From Acinetobacter sp. NIPH 298 (lineage in GTDB: Bacteria; Pseudomonadota; Gammaproteobacteria; Pseudomonadales; Moraxellaceae), in the NCBI RefSeq assembly GCF_000369505.1, contig NZ_KB850055.1, positions 434,001-498,000 on the forward strand: DNA of 64,000 nt, read 5' to 3'. Position numbers and translations under genes: made by a program. Below are positions 1-8,604 of this stretch, piece after piece. Under the pieces are notes generated by a model. The model ran no database searches, was not told the origin of the DNA, and was given only the letters and a program-made list of their open reading frames with translations. Positions within the stretch are counted from its first letter, which is position 1, and each line of letters opens with the position of its first letter.

Positions 1-1113
1 GTTCTTACTGTTTCTCAAACAGGCTATGCGAAAACTCAACCACTTTCTGATTATCAAGCACAGCGTCGTGGTGGTCGTGGTAAGTCTGCGACGTCAATGA
101 AAGATGATGACATCATTCAACATTTAATTGTTGCTTCAAACCATGCAACCGTGTTGTGTTTCACCAACGTTGGTAAAGTTTATCGCTTAAGAGTGTTTGA
201 AGTACCTCAGGCATCGCGTGGTGCCAAAGGTCGTCCAATTGTTAACTTGCTGCCACTTGATGCGAATGAAACAGTAACTGCAATTTTGCCACTCAAAGAT
301 TTCCCTGAAAATCATTATGTCTTTATGGCAACAGCATCAGGTACGGTAAAACGTGTCGAGCTAGTACAGTTTAGCAATGTCCGTTCAAATGGTTTACGTG
401 CAATTGAACTCAATGAAGAAGATACCTTAATCGGTGTTGCAATCACTGATGGCAAGCAGCAAATCATGTTGTTCTCGAACGAAGGTAAAGCAATTCGTTT
501 TGCTGAAACCGATGTTCGTGCGATGGGTCGTACTGCGAAAGGTGTCCGTGGTATGCGCGTCAGCTTTGCAAGTAGTGTGCTGGAAGTCGAAGAGACAGAC
601 ATCATTGAAAATGATGAATCAGATGATGGCGATGATGTAGCTGAATTAAACGTCATCAGCCGTATTGTGTCGCTTGTGGTTGTTCCAGAAACAGGTGAAG
701 TGCTCTGTGCGTGTGCCAATGGTTATGGTAAGCGTACCCCTGTGGGTGATTTCCCAACCAAGAAACGTGGTGGTAAGGGTGTAATCGCGATCAAAACTTC
801 TGATCGTAATGGCGAGCTAGTAGGTGCTGTTTCGATTGATGAGAGCAAAGAGCTGATGTTGATTTCTGATGGTGGTACTTTAGTTCGTACCCGTGCATCA
901 GAGGTTGCTACTACAGGTCGAAATGCACAAGGTGTTCGTTTAATTCGCTTAAGCGAAGCTGAAACATTGGTTGGTGTTGTTTCGATTGAAGCTGTTGAAG
1001 TGGAAGATGATGACGTGCTAGAGGTTGCAGAAGAAGCTGTAAATACTTCTCCTGATACCACGACTTCTGACGAAATTTCATCTGAATCTAAAGATGATGC
1101 GATTGAAGAATAA
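1..1113 (+). CDS. gyrA: DNA gyrase subunit A, C-terminal part (5' truncated by window)
   Basis: The frame is open from base 1, so the gene begins before the window and about 371 C-terminal residues are present. The GyrA-box QRRGGRG is encoded near bases 61-81, which marks the DNA-wrapping beta-pinwheel domain. Repeated blades with G-(K/R)-x-x-R patterns follow (GKVYRL, GTVKRV, GKAIRF, GYGKRT, GTLVRT). This domain wraps DNA so that the A2B2 holoenzyme can introduce negative supercoils. An acidic insert (about 15 D/E residues near bases 580-640) interrupts the blades, and the tail is rich in D, E, S and T. The catalytic tyrosine and quinolone-resistance region lie outside the window. A strong terminator follows the stop codon. 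Confidence 0.97.
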   Translation, partial: VLTVSQTGYAKTQPLSDYQAQRRGGRGKSATSMKDDDIIQHLIVASNHATVLCFTNVGKVYRLRVFEVPQASRGAKGRPIVNLLPLDANETVTAILPLKDFPENHYVFMATASGTVKRVELVQFSNVRSNGLRAIELNEEDTLIGVAITDGKQQIMLFSNEGKAIRFAETDVRAMGRTAKGVRGMRVSFASSVLEVEETDIIENDESDDGDDVAELNVISRIVSLVVVPETGEVLCACANGYGKRTPVGDFPTKKRGGKGVIAIKTSDRNGELVGAVSIDESKELMLISDGGTLVRTRASEVATTGRNAQGVRLIRLSEAETLVGVVSIEAVEVEDDDVLEVAEEAVNTSPDTTTSDEISSESKDDAIEE

Positions 1114-1128
1114 TTAATCTCTTAACAG

Positions 1129-1158
1129 AAAAACCCAAAGTTATCTTTGGGTTTTTTT
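1129..1158 (+). terminator. Rho-independent terminator after gyrA
   Basis: An AAAACCCAAAG / CTTTGGGTTTT stem with a four-base TTAT loop is followed by a T run. It begins 16 bases after the gyrA stop codon. Confidence 0.9.
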
Positions 1159-1264
1159 ATGGGGGTTACTTTATTGACTAATATATCCTTTATATTGGTC
1201 AATCTAATGATCGTTGTTTAAATGTATAAGTTATATTGATATTGAGATGAATGAGAAAATAATA

Positions 1265-1978
1265 ATGTCAAAATGCTATGCGCCAATTTATCCGCATGAT
1301 CCAATCATTGAAATTTTAGAAAATACTTATTTATTAAGAGGAAGTATAAAGCTTGGTTTTGGTCTCTCAATGAATCGCAATATGGTTATTGTAAGACAGG
1401 GTGATGAACTTACAATCATTAATGCTGTACGAATCTCTGAATCAGAATTGAAGATATTAGAAAATTTAGGGACGGTGAGGCATATCATTCGTTTGGGGGA
1501 TTTTCACGGTTTGGATGATCAATTTTATATTGACCGTTATCAAGCCACATTTTGGAGCCAATCCCATCATGTAAATTATCCAAACCTTATTCCTCAACAA
1601 ATTATTCAGGTAGATATACGACCACCTATAAAAAATTCTGAATTTTTTATATTTGAGCAAGCAACTTGCCCAGAAGCAATCTTATTTATTAAAGATAAAA
1701 AATTATTGATCACAACGGATAGTATTCAGTATTGGAATGATTGGAAATACTTTAGCTTTCTTAGCAAAATTATTATTTATCTGATGGGCTTTCGATTCGG
1801 CTTGTTCGTTGGGGGTCCTTGGTTGAAAAGAGTGACACCTAAAAGAGGAAGCTTGAAAAGTGATTTTGATCGATTATTAAAATTAGAATTCGAGAATGTT
1901 ATCGCTGCACATGGCGTACTTTTAAAGGACTCTGCAAAAGACAAGCTCACATTGTTGATAAATAATTTTAAAACTTAA
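1265..1978 (+). CDS. Metallo-beta-lactamase-fold-like protein (DUF4336-like)
   Basis: About 237 residues from the ATG at 1265 (MSKCYAPIYP); an ATG at 1247 and a TTG at 1214 are in frame but no Shine-Dalgarno decides between them. The N-terminal half has the pattern NMVIVRQGDELTIINAVRIS, followed by HIIRLGDFHGLDDQFY, which sits where MBL proteins carry HxHxDH. Here only one His and two Asp remain, so metal binding may be altered. Later motifs LLITTDSIQYW and ENVIAAHGVLL resemble the C-terminal metal-ligand region of DUF4336-type proteins. I infer a soluble MBL-fold protein with unknown substrate. It stands alone between the gyrA terminator and the convergent exporter operon. Confidence 0.65.
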   Translation: MSKCYAPIYPHDPIIEILENTYLLRGSIKLGFGLSMNRNMVIVRQGDELTIINAVRISESELKILENLGTVRHIIRLGDFHGLDDQFYIDRYQATFWSQSHHVNYPNLIPQQIIQVDIRPPIKNSEFFIFEQATCPEAILFIKDKKLLITTDSIQYWNDWKYFSFLSKIIIYLMGFRFGLFVGGPWLKRVTPKRGSLKSDFDRLLKLEFENVIAAHGVLLKDSAKDKLTLLINNFKT

Positions 1979-2006
1979 TCATGTCTTATTCAAAAATCAA
2001 AGGAAG

Positions 2007-3119
2007 CTACTGAGCTTCCTTATTGATGGGTTTCATGATGACTAAGCGATAGTAGGAAAGCGTCAATAGGACTGCACTTACAGTAGCCAAATAAATTAAC
2101 TTTGACGCGACAATCGCTGTTGGTACACCCATTTGATTAAGTTGTACAAACATTTGTACCCCATGAGTAGATGGTAGTATCCATGCGAGTGCTTGCATCC
2201 ATTCAGGCATAGCAGCATGTGGCCAAGCTGCACCTGTAAGTAAAAACAGGGGAATGGACGTCACTACGACTAAATGCCCGACACGTTCAGGCATATCCAC
2301 AAGCGAACCAAGTAACAGACCAAGACCAATGACACAGCTCACATAGATCGGTACAGCGAGGATCATTCCCCAGAAGTTTCCACCATGTGGGTATTCATAG
2401 AGCCAAAAGGTAAAACCATATAAATAGAGACTTCCTAAGCCGCTAATCGTAAAGATGGTCGCAAAAATGGCCCAGAATTCGGTAGGTTGCGCTGACCAGC
2501 CTTGTTCACGATAACTGGCGATGAGCATAGCCAAGCCGAGCAAAATGGTTTGATGAATAATTAAACTGGCAACCGCAGGAAAGATATAGCTGCCATAACC
2601 CGATAAGGTGTTAAACAGCGGGATTTCGTGAATCGGCATTTCGATTTCAAACTGTGAAGCATCACCAAATTTCTCCATATAATCTTTCAGTGCATATTCG
2701 ATAGAGGTGGCAAGACCTGTACCTGCTTCTTTGGTTTGCAGAAAATACGCAGTACTGAGATAGAGTCCGATACCACCCATTTCGCCACGCATGAGACTTT
2801 GACTTAGATTTTCAGGCAGTAATAGAATGGCTTCAGCCTTTTGGTTTTTGACCATTTGCTCCGCTTCAAGAAAATCACTCGTGACCGCTTGAATATGGAT
2901 ATGTGGGCTATTTGCAGTTTGACTAATAATTTTAGAGGTTAAAACACTTTGTTCTTCATCGACAATGACGATCGGAATATGTTCCGCAACCTGTGCTTTG
3001 TAGGCAGTCGGGTAGAAAAAGCTGTACATGATGATTGAGACAATCAGTGTGGTAAACACTGAATTGTTTTTCACAATATTTTTAAAAGTCTGCTTGTAAT
3101 AGAAGAAAAATGACTTCAT
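2007..3119 (-). CDS. ABC-2 type transporter permease (second of two)
   Basis: 370 residues with ABC-2/YhhJ-type topology: one N-terminal membrane helix (about residues 18-36), a large periplasmic domain (about 40-175) and five C-terminal helices from about residue 180 to 360. The start ATG overlaps the stop of the upstream permease by four bases (ATGA), which implies translational coupling. With the paired permease, the HlyD adaptor and the TolC-like outer membrane factor it forms a tripartite exporter of the YhhJ/YbhFSR kind. The substrate is unknown; related systems export drugs or other amphipathic compounds. No nucleotide-binding subunit is encoded in or beside the operon. Confidence 0.85.
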   Translation of the reverse strand: MKSFFFYYKQTFKNIVKNNSVFTTLIVSIIMYSFFYPTAYKAQVAEHIPIVIVDEEQSVLTSKIISQTANSPHIHIQAVTSDFLEAEQMVKNQKAEAILLLPENLSQSLMRGEMGGIGLYLSTAYFLQTKEAGTGLATSIEYALKDYMEKFGDASQFEIEMPIHEIPLFNTLSGYGSYIFPAVASLIIHQTILLGLAMLIASYREQGWSAQPTEFWAIFATIFTISGLGSLYLYGFTFWLYEYPHGGNFWGMILAVPIYVSCVIGLGLLLGSLVDMPERVGHLVVVTSIPLFLLTGAAWPHAAMPEWMQALAWILPSTHGVQMFVQLNQMGVPTAIVASKLIYLATVSAVLLTLSYYRLVIMKPINKEAQ

Positions 3120-4246
3120 GAGTGGATCTCCTGAACATTTTTCTTTAATAAGCGAAGACTTAACGCAGTAAATAGCACCGCAAAAACAAGTAAAATTACG
3201 AATGGTGCAATTGAAACAACGATATCACTTCCGATAACCCATTGTTCAGTTTGTAACTTAGCATATGGCGTAAATGGAATAATCATTGACCAGAACTGAG
3301 TAAATATCGGTGCGTTATTTAAAGGAAGCGTCACGCCAGCAAAACTCATCGATGACCCCCCGTACAATGCAATAAAACCAAAGGTTTTAGGCAGGTCTTT
3401 TGTGGCTAAAATAACGCTGCTGCTAATCATGGCATAGGCAAAGTAAAACACAAATTGAGCGATCAACAGAAAGCTGAGTGACCCTGCGATAAAATAGCCT
3501 TTGATCTGCGTTAGCCAGAACATCCAGCACCATGTCCAAAAACAGAAAATGAAAACATAGAGCAGAATCTTGGCAAAGAATCGAGACACGATATGCGTTG
3601 AACCAATCCAATCCGCAAAGGTATGTCGTTTAAATTCCTGCCCGATGGCAAATGCAATGCAACAACACAATAATAAATGCAGTACCGCAGGCACGATAAA
3701 GGGTTCTAAAAATAGCTCATAGCTCATGCTCGGGTTATACAGCATAGAAACTTTGACATGCGGTGTTGGAAACTCAGCATAGGGAATCTTGTTAGCTAAA
3801 TAGCTATTACCTAAGTAATCACCAATTGCATTTAAGGTACTGCTTTGCATCGCAGAGGCAATAGTATTGCCAATACTAAAAAAAGATTGGTTATAGGCGA
3901 TGCTGATTTGAGCATTTTTTGCCTGTACCAGTCGTTGTTCAGCGCCTTCTGGAATAAAAACAAAACCCCAAACTTGAGTATTATTAATCATCCTTTCAAC
4001 TTCATCTTGGCTGGCGCTGATAGTCTTCACTTTCAGACTGGGATTAATACTCAGGTTGTGGATGATTTTTTGGCTTAACTGGCTTTGGTCTTGATCAATA
4101 ATGGCGATTGGTAAATGTTCAGCTTTGCCGGCGGAAAGCATGCTGACAAAAAAGACAATCACCAGTAGCGGCATAATAATAGCCATAAAAGCATCTACTT
4201 TATGGCGTTTTAAATAACGCAGCTCCCGAAGCATGACAGCAAACAT
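3116..4246 (-). CDS. ABC-2 type transporter permease (first of two)
   Basis: 376 residues. It has the same plan as its downstream neighbour: an N-terminal helix (about 18-40, IIMPLLVIVFFVSML), a periplasmic domain that includes an AIIDQDQSQLSQKII segment, and a C-terminal block of five or six helices. The two permeases share the AIxDxDQS-like segment after the first helix, so they are probably paralogues that form a heterodimeric channel. The gene starts only four bases after the HlyD stop and overlaps the next permease by four bases. Inner membrane location is inferred from the helices. Confidence 0.85.
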   Translation of the reverse strand: MFAVMLRELRYLKRHKVDAFMAIIMPLLVIVFFVSMLSAGKAEHLPIAIIDQDQSQLSQKIIHNLSINPSLKVKTISASQDEVERMINNTQVWGFVFIPEGAEQRLVQAKNAQISIAYNQSFFSIGNTIASAMQSSTLNAIGDYLGNSYLANKIPYAEFPTPHVKVSMLYNPSMSYELFLEPFIVPAVLHLLLCCCIAFAIGQEFKRHTFADWIGSTHIVSRFFAKILLYVFIFCFWTWCWMFWLTQIKGYFIAGSLSFLLIAQFVFYFAYAMISSSVILATKDLPKTFGFIALYGGSSMSFAGVTLPLNNAPIFTQFWSMIIPFTPYAKLQTEQWVIGSDIVVSIAPFVILLVFAVLFTALSLRLLKKNVQEIHS

Positions 4247-4249
4247 TGG

Positions 4250-5410
4250 TTACTTTGCCTCTTTAATTTTAAATAGTACACTCATTCCGACTTTGAGATC
4301 AGGAATGGAGTGTTCTGGTACTAAATGAAATTTAAAGCTACGGATATCATAACCGCCTGTTTGACGTGTGGTTTTAATGGTGGCAAAGTCGCCTTCAACA
4401 TCAATATTTTTCACTTTAAAAGTGACGTTCTGATCGAGGGCAGGAATAAAGCCTTCAAGTGCTTTGCTTTTATAAACACTGTTATACATGTCTTCACGAA
4501 CATTTAAACTCACCCACAATTCATGATCTTCAATGATGCTAACCACAGGTACACCCATTGCGACCAATTCTGTTGGTTTGCCATAGGTTTTGGAAACAGT
4601 ACCGTCAATTGGCGAGTAGAGTTTGGTTTCTTCGGTCAGTGCATTGGCTTCTTTCACTGCTGCTTGTGCCATGGCAACTTGTGCATCGGCTGTTGATTTT
4701 TGTTGCTCAGTACTGCCTCGTTTTGCACGAGCATATTGTTGATAAGAAGCTTCCGCAGTTTCACGAGCCGAAATTTGAGTTGCTAACATTTCATCCCGAC
4801 GTTGACGAGAAATAACGCCTTGTTGGAATAGCGTTTCTCCACGTTTATAAGTGGTTGCCGCTAAATCTGCTTGCGTTTTCATCGCTTGCCAATTGGCATA
4901 TAAGGTTTCGATATTTTCCTGTTGGGCACCGCGATAGACAGTGGAATGAAAGGCTGTCGCACTTTGCAATGCTGCTTGCGCTTGCTCTCTCTTGGCTTCT
5001 AATTCAGGGCTAACAAAACGAATTAATGGTTGTCCTTTTTTTATGATTTGTCCTTCAGACACATAAAACTCTTCAATACGACTCGGCACTTTAGTGCTGA
5101 TATGCACGGTTTCTGCTTCTACACGACCTTGTAATTCAATGGTTTTGGGTTGATAAGCTTTCCACAGACCAAACGCGATGATACCTAGAATTAAGATCAA
5201 GATAATTAAGCCGATGATTTTGGCTTTAGATTTTTGAGGCGGCTCAGTCGGTGAGTTTGGTGGATTAGACGTAACTGCATTATCAGCAGAGTCTACTTGT
5301 TCTGTCGTAGAGCTTTGTTCATTTACGCTTTTTGGTGTTTCGGCTTCGGTCGTCTTTTCCACGTCATTCGTATCGCGTTCTGAATTGGATGGGGATTGAT
5401 TCTGGCTCAT
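4250..5410 (-). CDS. HlyD family membrane fusion (periplasmic adaptor) protein
   Basis: 386 residues from the ATG at 5410, which has GGAG six bases upstream; the in-frame TTG at 5422 overlaps that site and is not preferred. A low-complexity cytoplasmic N-terminus rich in S, T, E and P (about 1-60) leads into one membrane helix (about 64-84, IIGLIILILILGIIAFGLW). A barrel-sandwich half (TVHISTKVPSRIEEFYVSEG), a helical hairpin rich in Ala and Gln (about 130-240) and a second lipoyl half (YSPIDGTVSKTYGKPTELV) follow. It should bridge the two ABC-2 permeases to the TolC-like protein encoded just upstream. Confidence 0.9.
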   Translation of the reverse strand: MSQNQSPSNSERDTNDVEKTTEAETPKSVNEQSSTTEQVDSADNAVTSNPPNSPTEPPQKSKAKIIGLIILILILGIIAFGLWKAYQPKTIELQGRVEAETVHISTKVPSRIEEFYVSEGQIIKKGQPLIRFVSPELEAKREQAQAALQSATAFHSTVYRGAQQENIETLYANWQAMKTQADLAATTYKRGETLFQQGVISRQRRDEMLATQISARETAEASYQQYARAKRGSTEQQKSTADAQVAMAQAAVKEANALTEETKLYSPIDGTVSKTYGKPTELVAMGVPVVSIIEDHELWVSLNVREDMYNSVYKSKALEGFIPALDQNVTFKVKNIDVEGDFATIKTTRQTGGYDIRSFKFHLVPEHSIPDLKVGMSVLFKIKEAK

Positions 5411-5422
5411 AAGATTCTCCAA

Positions 5423-6934
5423 TTAACGGATATAGTCAGTACGTGGTTGGTTCACATAAAGCTTGAATTCATCAATTGAACCGTAGCTTTGTAATAAAGT
5501 CGCTAAAGATAAAATGTATTTATAAGCGTTCACTGCCATTTCACTTTTTAACCCGCTTAATGCGTTTTGAGCATCAATGACTTGGGTTGCTGTGCCCATG
5601 CCTTCTTTAAAAGAGAGCTGTTGAATACGTAGGTTCTCTTGTGCAGCTTTGGTGTTCTGAGTGAGTAATTGATGACTGGTCTGGGACGCATTTAATTCGC
5701 TATAAGATTTATATAAAACATTTTCAATTTCTTGCTTGGTTCGTTCGGTCATGAGTTCGGCTGCATAACGTTTTAATTCGGCGGCATGCACATTTTTATT
5801 TTTATCTACTCCTGAAAATAAATTGTATTTTGCCATAACACCGACGATCCAGTTTTCTTTGTCATCTAGACCATATTCACCAAAAGCAAAAAGGCTGGGT
5901 CTTTTGGCTGCTTGTTGGATTCTTACATTTTCATTGGCGAGTTGAGTATCCATCTGCAACTTTTTGACCAAGCTCGAATTTTGGTCATAGCTGGCAAGCA
6001 ATTTATCCAGAGAATGGTTTTCTGCGGTATTTACAAAGAGGGGGGTGCTGAGATTTAAGCCTTCTTTAGTCTGTAATAAATTTTGAAGACTAAACTGACT
6101 GGCACGCAAATTCGACTGTGCATTTTGATAAGTACGTTCAGCATTATTGCGTGCCACTTCAAATTGCATGCGTTGCCCTTTATTAATAAAGCCTTGCTGC
6201 TCCAATTTCAGGGCATTGTTATAGTGTTCTTGCATGGCATTCAAATTAAACAGACTCGCGTTGAGCAATTGCTGTTGTAATTGCACATTGAAATAAGATT
6301 GAATCATTTCAAAACGCTGTGAATCTTGTTGTTGTTTCACACTTATATTTGAGCGCTGTGCCTGAATATTGGCAATTTGTTTGGCACTATTGATTTTCCC
6401 ACCTGTGTAAAGTGGCATGACCATCGAGACTGAGGTGCGGACATCATGATCTTTAATGGTGACATCTAGATTATTTGGAACTTTATTGAGACCATCATTT
6501 ACGGTTTGATCGAAACCTTGACTGACTTGATCAATCGCTTCGGGCGAAAGTACATTTTCCCACTGTGATAATTTGTCATCAAATCCACGTGTCAGGGAGT
6601 TTTCGAGTCTACGTTTACTTGACTCTAAAGGTACGCTGGTTTCGCTATGAAAAGAGTAAGCACGCGCATTTAAATCAATGCGTGGAAGACCTAAATGTTT
6701 GACCGCTTCCATTTCAAGTTGTGAGGCTTGTTGCAAAGCTTGTTGTGCTTGTGAAGCATAAGCATTTTCGACAACATATTGTTCGGCTTGGTTATAACTC
6801 AACGTCTGGGCAAATAGCGAAGTCGAAAATAGAGCACAGCTAATCAAGTGAATACTCAAGCTCAGTTGTTTAGGCAGCCGTTTGACCTTAAAACTTGGTC
6901 GATCATGTCGTTTCAACATTATGGTATGTCGCAA
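5423..6934 (-). CDS. TolC family outer membrane efflux protein
   Basis: 503 residues from the TTG at 6934. AGGA lies ten bases upstream of that TTG; the ATG at 6919 (MLKRHDRPSF) has no ribosome site of its own, but it cannot be excluded. A signal peptide is visible, with its hydrophobic core LSIHLISCALFSTSLFAQ ending at about residue 43. The rest shows the TolC two-repeat organisation of long amphipathic helices rich in Q, A and N, with NVRIQQAAKRPSLFAFGEYG in the second repeat and KEGMGTATQVIDAQNAL before the last helix. It is the first gene of the exporter operon, 12 bases before the adaptor. Outer membrane trimer is inferred from the family. Confidence 0.88.
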   Translation of the reverse strand: MRHTIMLKRHDRPSFKVKRLPKQLSLSIHLISCALFSTSLFAQTLSYNQAEQYVVENAYASQAQQALQQASQLEMEAVKHLGLPRIDLNARAYSFHSETSVPLESSKRRLENSLTRGFDDKLSQWENVLSPEAIDQVSQGFDQTVNDGLNKVPNNLDVTIKDHDVRTSVSMVMPLYTGGKINSAKQIANIQAQRSNISVKQQQDSQRFEMIQSYFNVQLQQQLLNASLFNLNAMQEHYNNALKLEQQGFINKGQRMQFEVARNNAERTYQNAQSNLRASQFSLQNLLQTKEGLNLSTPLFVNTAENHSLDKLLASYDQNSSLVKKLQMDTQLANENVRIQQAAKRPSLFAFGEYGLDDKENWIVGVMAKYNLFSGVDKNKNVHAAELKRYAAELMTERTKQEIENVLYKSYSELNASQTSHQLLTQNTKAAQENLRIQQLSFKEGMGTATQVIDAQNALSGLKSEMAVNAYKYILSLATLLQSYGSIDEFKLYVNQPRTDYIR

Positions 6935-7265
6935 TTTAATATTATCCTGAGTTAGTCTAAATTGTTTTTATAAAATTTAAATATTATGTTTTTAATTAAA
7001 TAGTTATATCGCTCTGATTGGTGTATTCAATTTGTAAAAAATAGAGTTTTTAGTCTAGTAAAAACAAGATAAATCTCATTTTTAAAGTTTATAAATATGC
7101 ATCCAAATGATGATTAAAATAAATTTAAAAGGATAAACATGATTGAAAAATTAATAAGATTTAGATGATTAGATTGAAATATTTACTCGATAAGCTGCTG
7201 CAAGCTGCGTCAATCTGTGCTTAAATTCCTATCTCAATTTGTTCCACTTTGACAAAGGAAAATTC
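6935..7265. other. Intergenic region between the exporter operon and serC
   Basis: About 330 very AT-rich bases between divergent genes; it must hold promoters for both. I cannot assign convincing -35/-10 pairs. A possible nine-codon reading frame (MIEKLIRFR, 7139-7168) is preceded by AAAAGGA and could be a leader peptide or chance. No RNA gene or repeat is seen. Confidence 0.5.
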
Positions 7266-8345
7266 ATGCGTGCTTATAATTTCTGCGCTGGTCCTGCTGC
7301 ATTACCCACTGCCGTTTTAGAAAAAGCTCAACAAGAGATGTTGGATTGGCAAGGTAAAGGTTTGTCGATCATGGAAATGAGTCATCGTAGCAATGACTAT
7401 GTTGCTGTAGCAGAAAAAGCTGAAGCTGATTTGCGAAAGCTCATGAACATTCCAGAGAACTATAAAGTTTTGTTCTTACAAGGTGGTGCATCCTTACAGT
7501 TTTCAGCGATTCCACTAAACTTGTTAGGAAACAATAATAAGGCTGACTATATTCATACTGGGATTTGGTCTGAAAAAGCATTAAAAGAAGCGAAGCGCTA
7601 TGGCGACATCAATGTTGTTGAGGCTGGTACTTTAATTGATGGTAAACATGCAATCACTGAGCAAAGTACTTGGAATCTTTCTCAAGATGCTGCCTATGTG
7701 CATTATGCAGATAATGAAACCATTGGTGGTTTACAATTTGCAGGTATTCCTGAAGTTAATGCACCTTTAGTTTGTGATTATTCATCAAGTATTTTGTCTG
7801 CACCATTAGACGTAAACAAATTCGGTTTAATTTATGCAGGCGCACAAAAGAATATTGGGCCAGCGGGTTTAACGATTGTGATTGTTCGTGATGATTTACT
7901 TGATCAAGCAAAAGCGGATATTCCAAGTATTTTAAAGTATGCAGATCAAGCTAAAAATGGCTCAATGGTCAATACACCAGCAACCTATGCGTGGTATTTA
8001 TCGGGTCTCGTCTTTGAGTGGTTACTTGAGCAGGGCGGTGTAGACGCAATGTATAAAGTTAACCAAGAGAAAGCTAATTTACTCTATGGTTATATTGATT
8101 CTAGTGATTTTTATAACAACCCAATTGCACTGCCAAATCGTTCAATGATGAATGTGCCATTTACACTGGCGGATGAAGCACTGGAAAAGACCTTCTTAAA
8201 AGAAGCAGAGCAAAGTCATTTGCTTAACTTGGCTGGGCATCGTTCAGTAGGTGGCATGCGCGCCAGTATTTATAATGCTGTTCCGTTAGAAGGCGTTCAA
8301 GCATTGGTGAACTTTATGGATGACTTTGCCAAACGTCATGGTTAA
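7266..8345 (+). CDS. serC: Phosphoserine aminotransferase
   Basis: 359 residues from the ATG at 7266 (MRAYNFCAGPAALP), preceded by AAGGA; upstream in-frame sequence is not conserved-looking. This is a class V PLP-dependent aminotransferase that converts 3-phosphohydroxypyruvate to phosphoserine in serine synthesis, and acts in pyridoxal phosphate synthesis. Visible motifs are the N-terminal NFCAGPAALP, GGASLQF, the region around the PLP lysine YAGAQKNIGPAGL (about residue 198) and the C-terminal GHRSVGGMRASIYNA, all typical of SerC. Length matches the family. It is monocistronic with its own terminator. Confidence 0.97.
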   Translation: MRAYNFCAGPAALPTAVLEKAQQEMLDWQGKGLSIMEMSHRSNDYVAVAEKAEADLRKLMNIPENYKVLFLQGGASLQFSAIPLNLLGNNNKADYIHTGIWSEKALKEAKRYGDINVVEAGTLIDGKHAITEQSTWNLSQDAAYVHYADNETIGGLQFAGIPEVNAPLVCDYSSSILSAPLDVNKFGLIYAGAQKNIGPAGLTIVIVRDDLLDQAKADIPSILKYADQAKNGSMVNTPATYAWYLSGLVFEWLLEQGGVDAMYKVNQEKANLLYGYIDSSDFYNNPIALPNRSMMNVPFTLADEALEKTFLKEAEQSHLLNLAGHRSVGGMRASIYNAVPLEGVQALVNFMDDFAKRHG

Positions 8346-8366
8346 TCTATAGCAACTAGACAAATA

Positions 8367-8397
8367 AAAAGCCCTCAAATCAAAATGAGGGCTTTTA
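8367..8397. terminator. Bidirectional terminator after serC
   Basis: An AAAAGCCCTCA / TGAGGGCTTTT stem with an eight-base loop has T runs on both strands. It serves serC on the plus strand and the 47-residue gene on the minus strand. Confidence 0.88.
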
Positions 8398-8424
8398 TTT
8401 ATAAATAGGGTGATGATTAAAAAA

Positions 8425-8568
8425 TTAGAACAAGCCAATTTGATGAAAAATAAGTGCTGCTAAAAACATACCAAGTAAAAAAAAGCAATAAGCACCAACA
8501 TCAAGTTTAAGACCTTGATCACTCGAATGAATAAGACTGGTGGTCGTTTGTTCCGGTATAATTTTCAT
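8425..8568 (-). CDS. Small single-span membrane protein (47 aa)
   Basis: A complete 47-residue reading frame. It begins MKIIPEQTTTSLIHSSDQ, then has one hydrophobic segment of about 20 residues (VGAYCFFLLGMFLAALIF), and ends HQIGLF. An AGG-containing sequence lies about eight bases before the ATG, and the serC terminator lies just beyond the stop. I do not recognise the family. Its size, hydrophobic segment and fit between terminator and upstream gene suggest a real small inner membrane protein. It follows the 333-residue hypothetical gene on the same strand by 36 bases and may be cotranscribed with it. Confidence 0.6.
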   Translation of the reverse strand: MKIIPEQTTTSLIHSSDQGLKLDVGAYCFFLLGMFLAALIFHQIGLF

Positions 8569-8604
8569 TAGAACGCCTAAAAATGCCCTTTATGTGATTT
8601 TTTG

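Noticed and set aside
315-719. Minus-strand ORFs opposite gyrA
   Set aside because: They are shadows of the gyrA frame with Ser/Thr-rich artefact composition.
1214-1264. TTG start for the MBL-like protein
   Set aside because: No ribosome site precedes it and the later ATG gives a start typical of the family.
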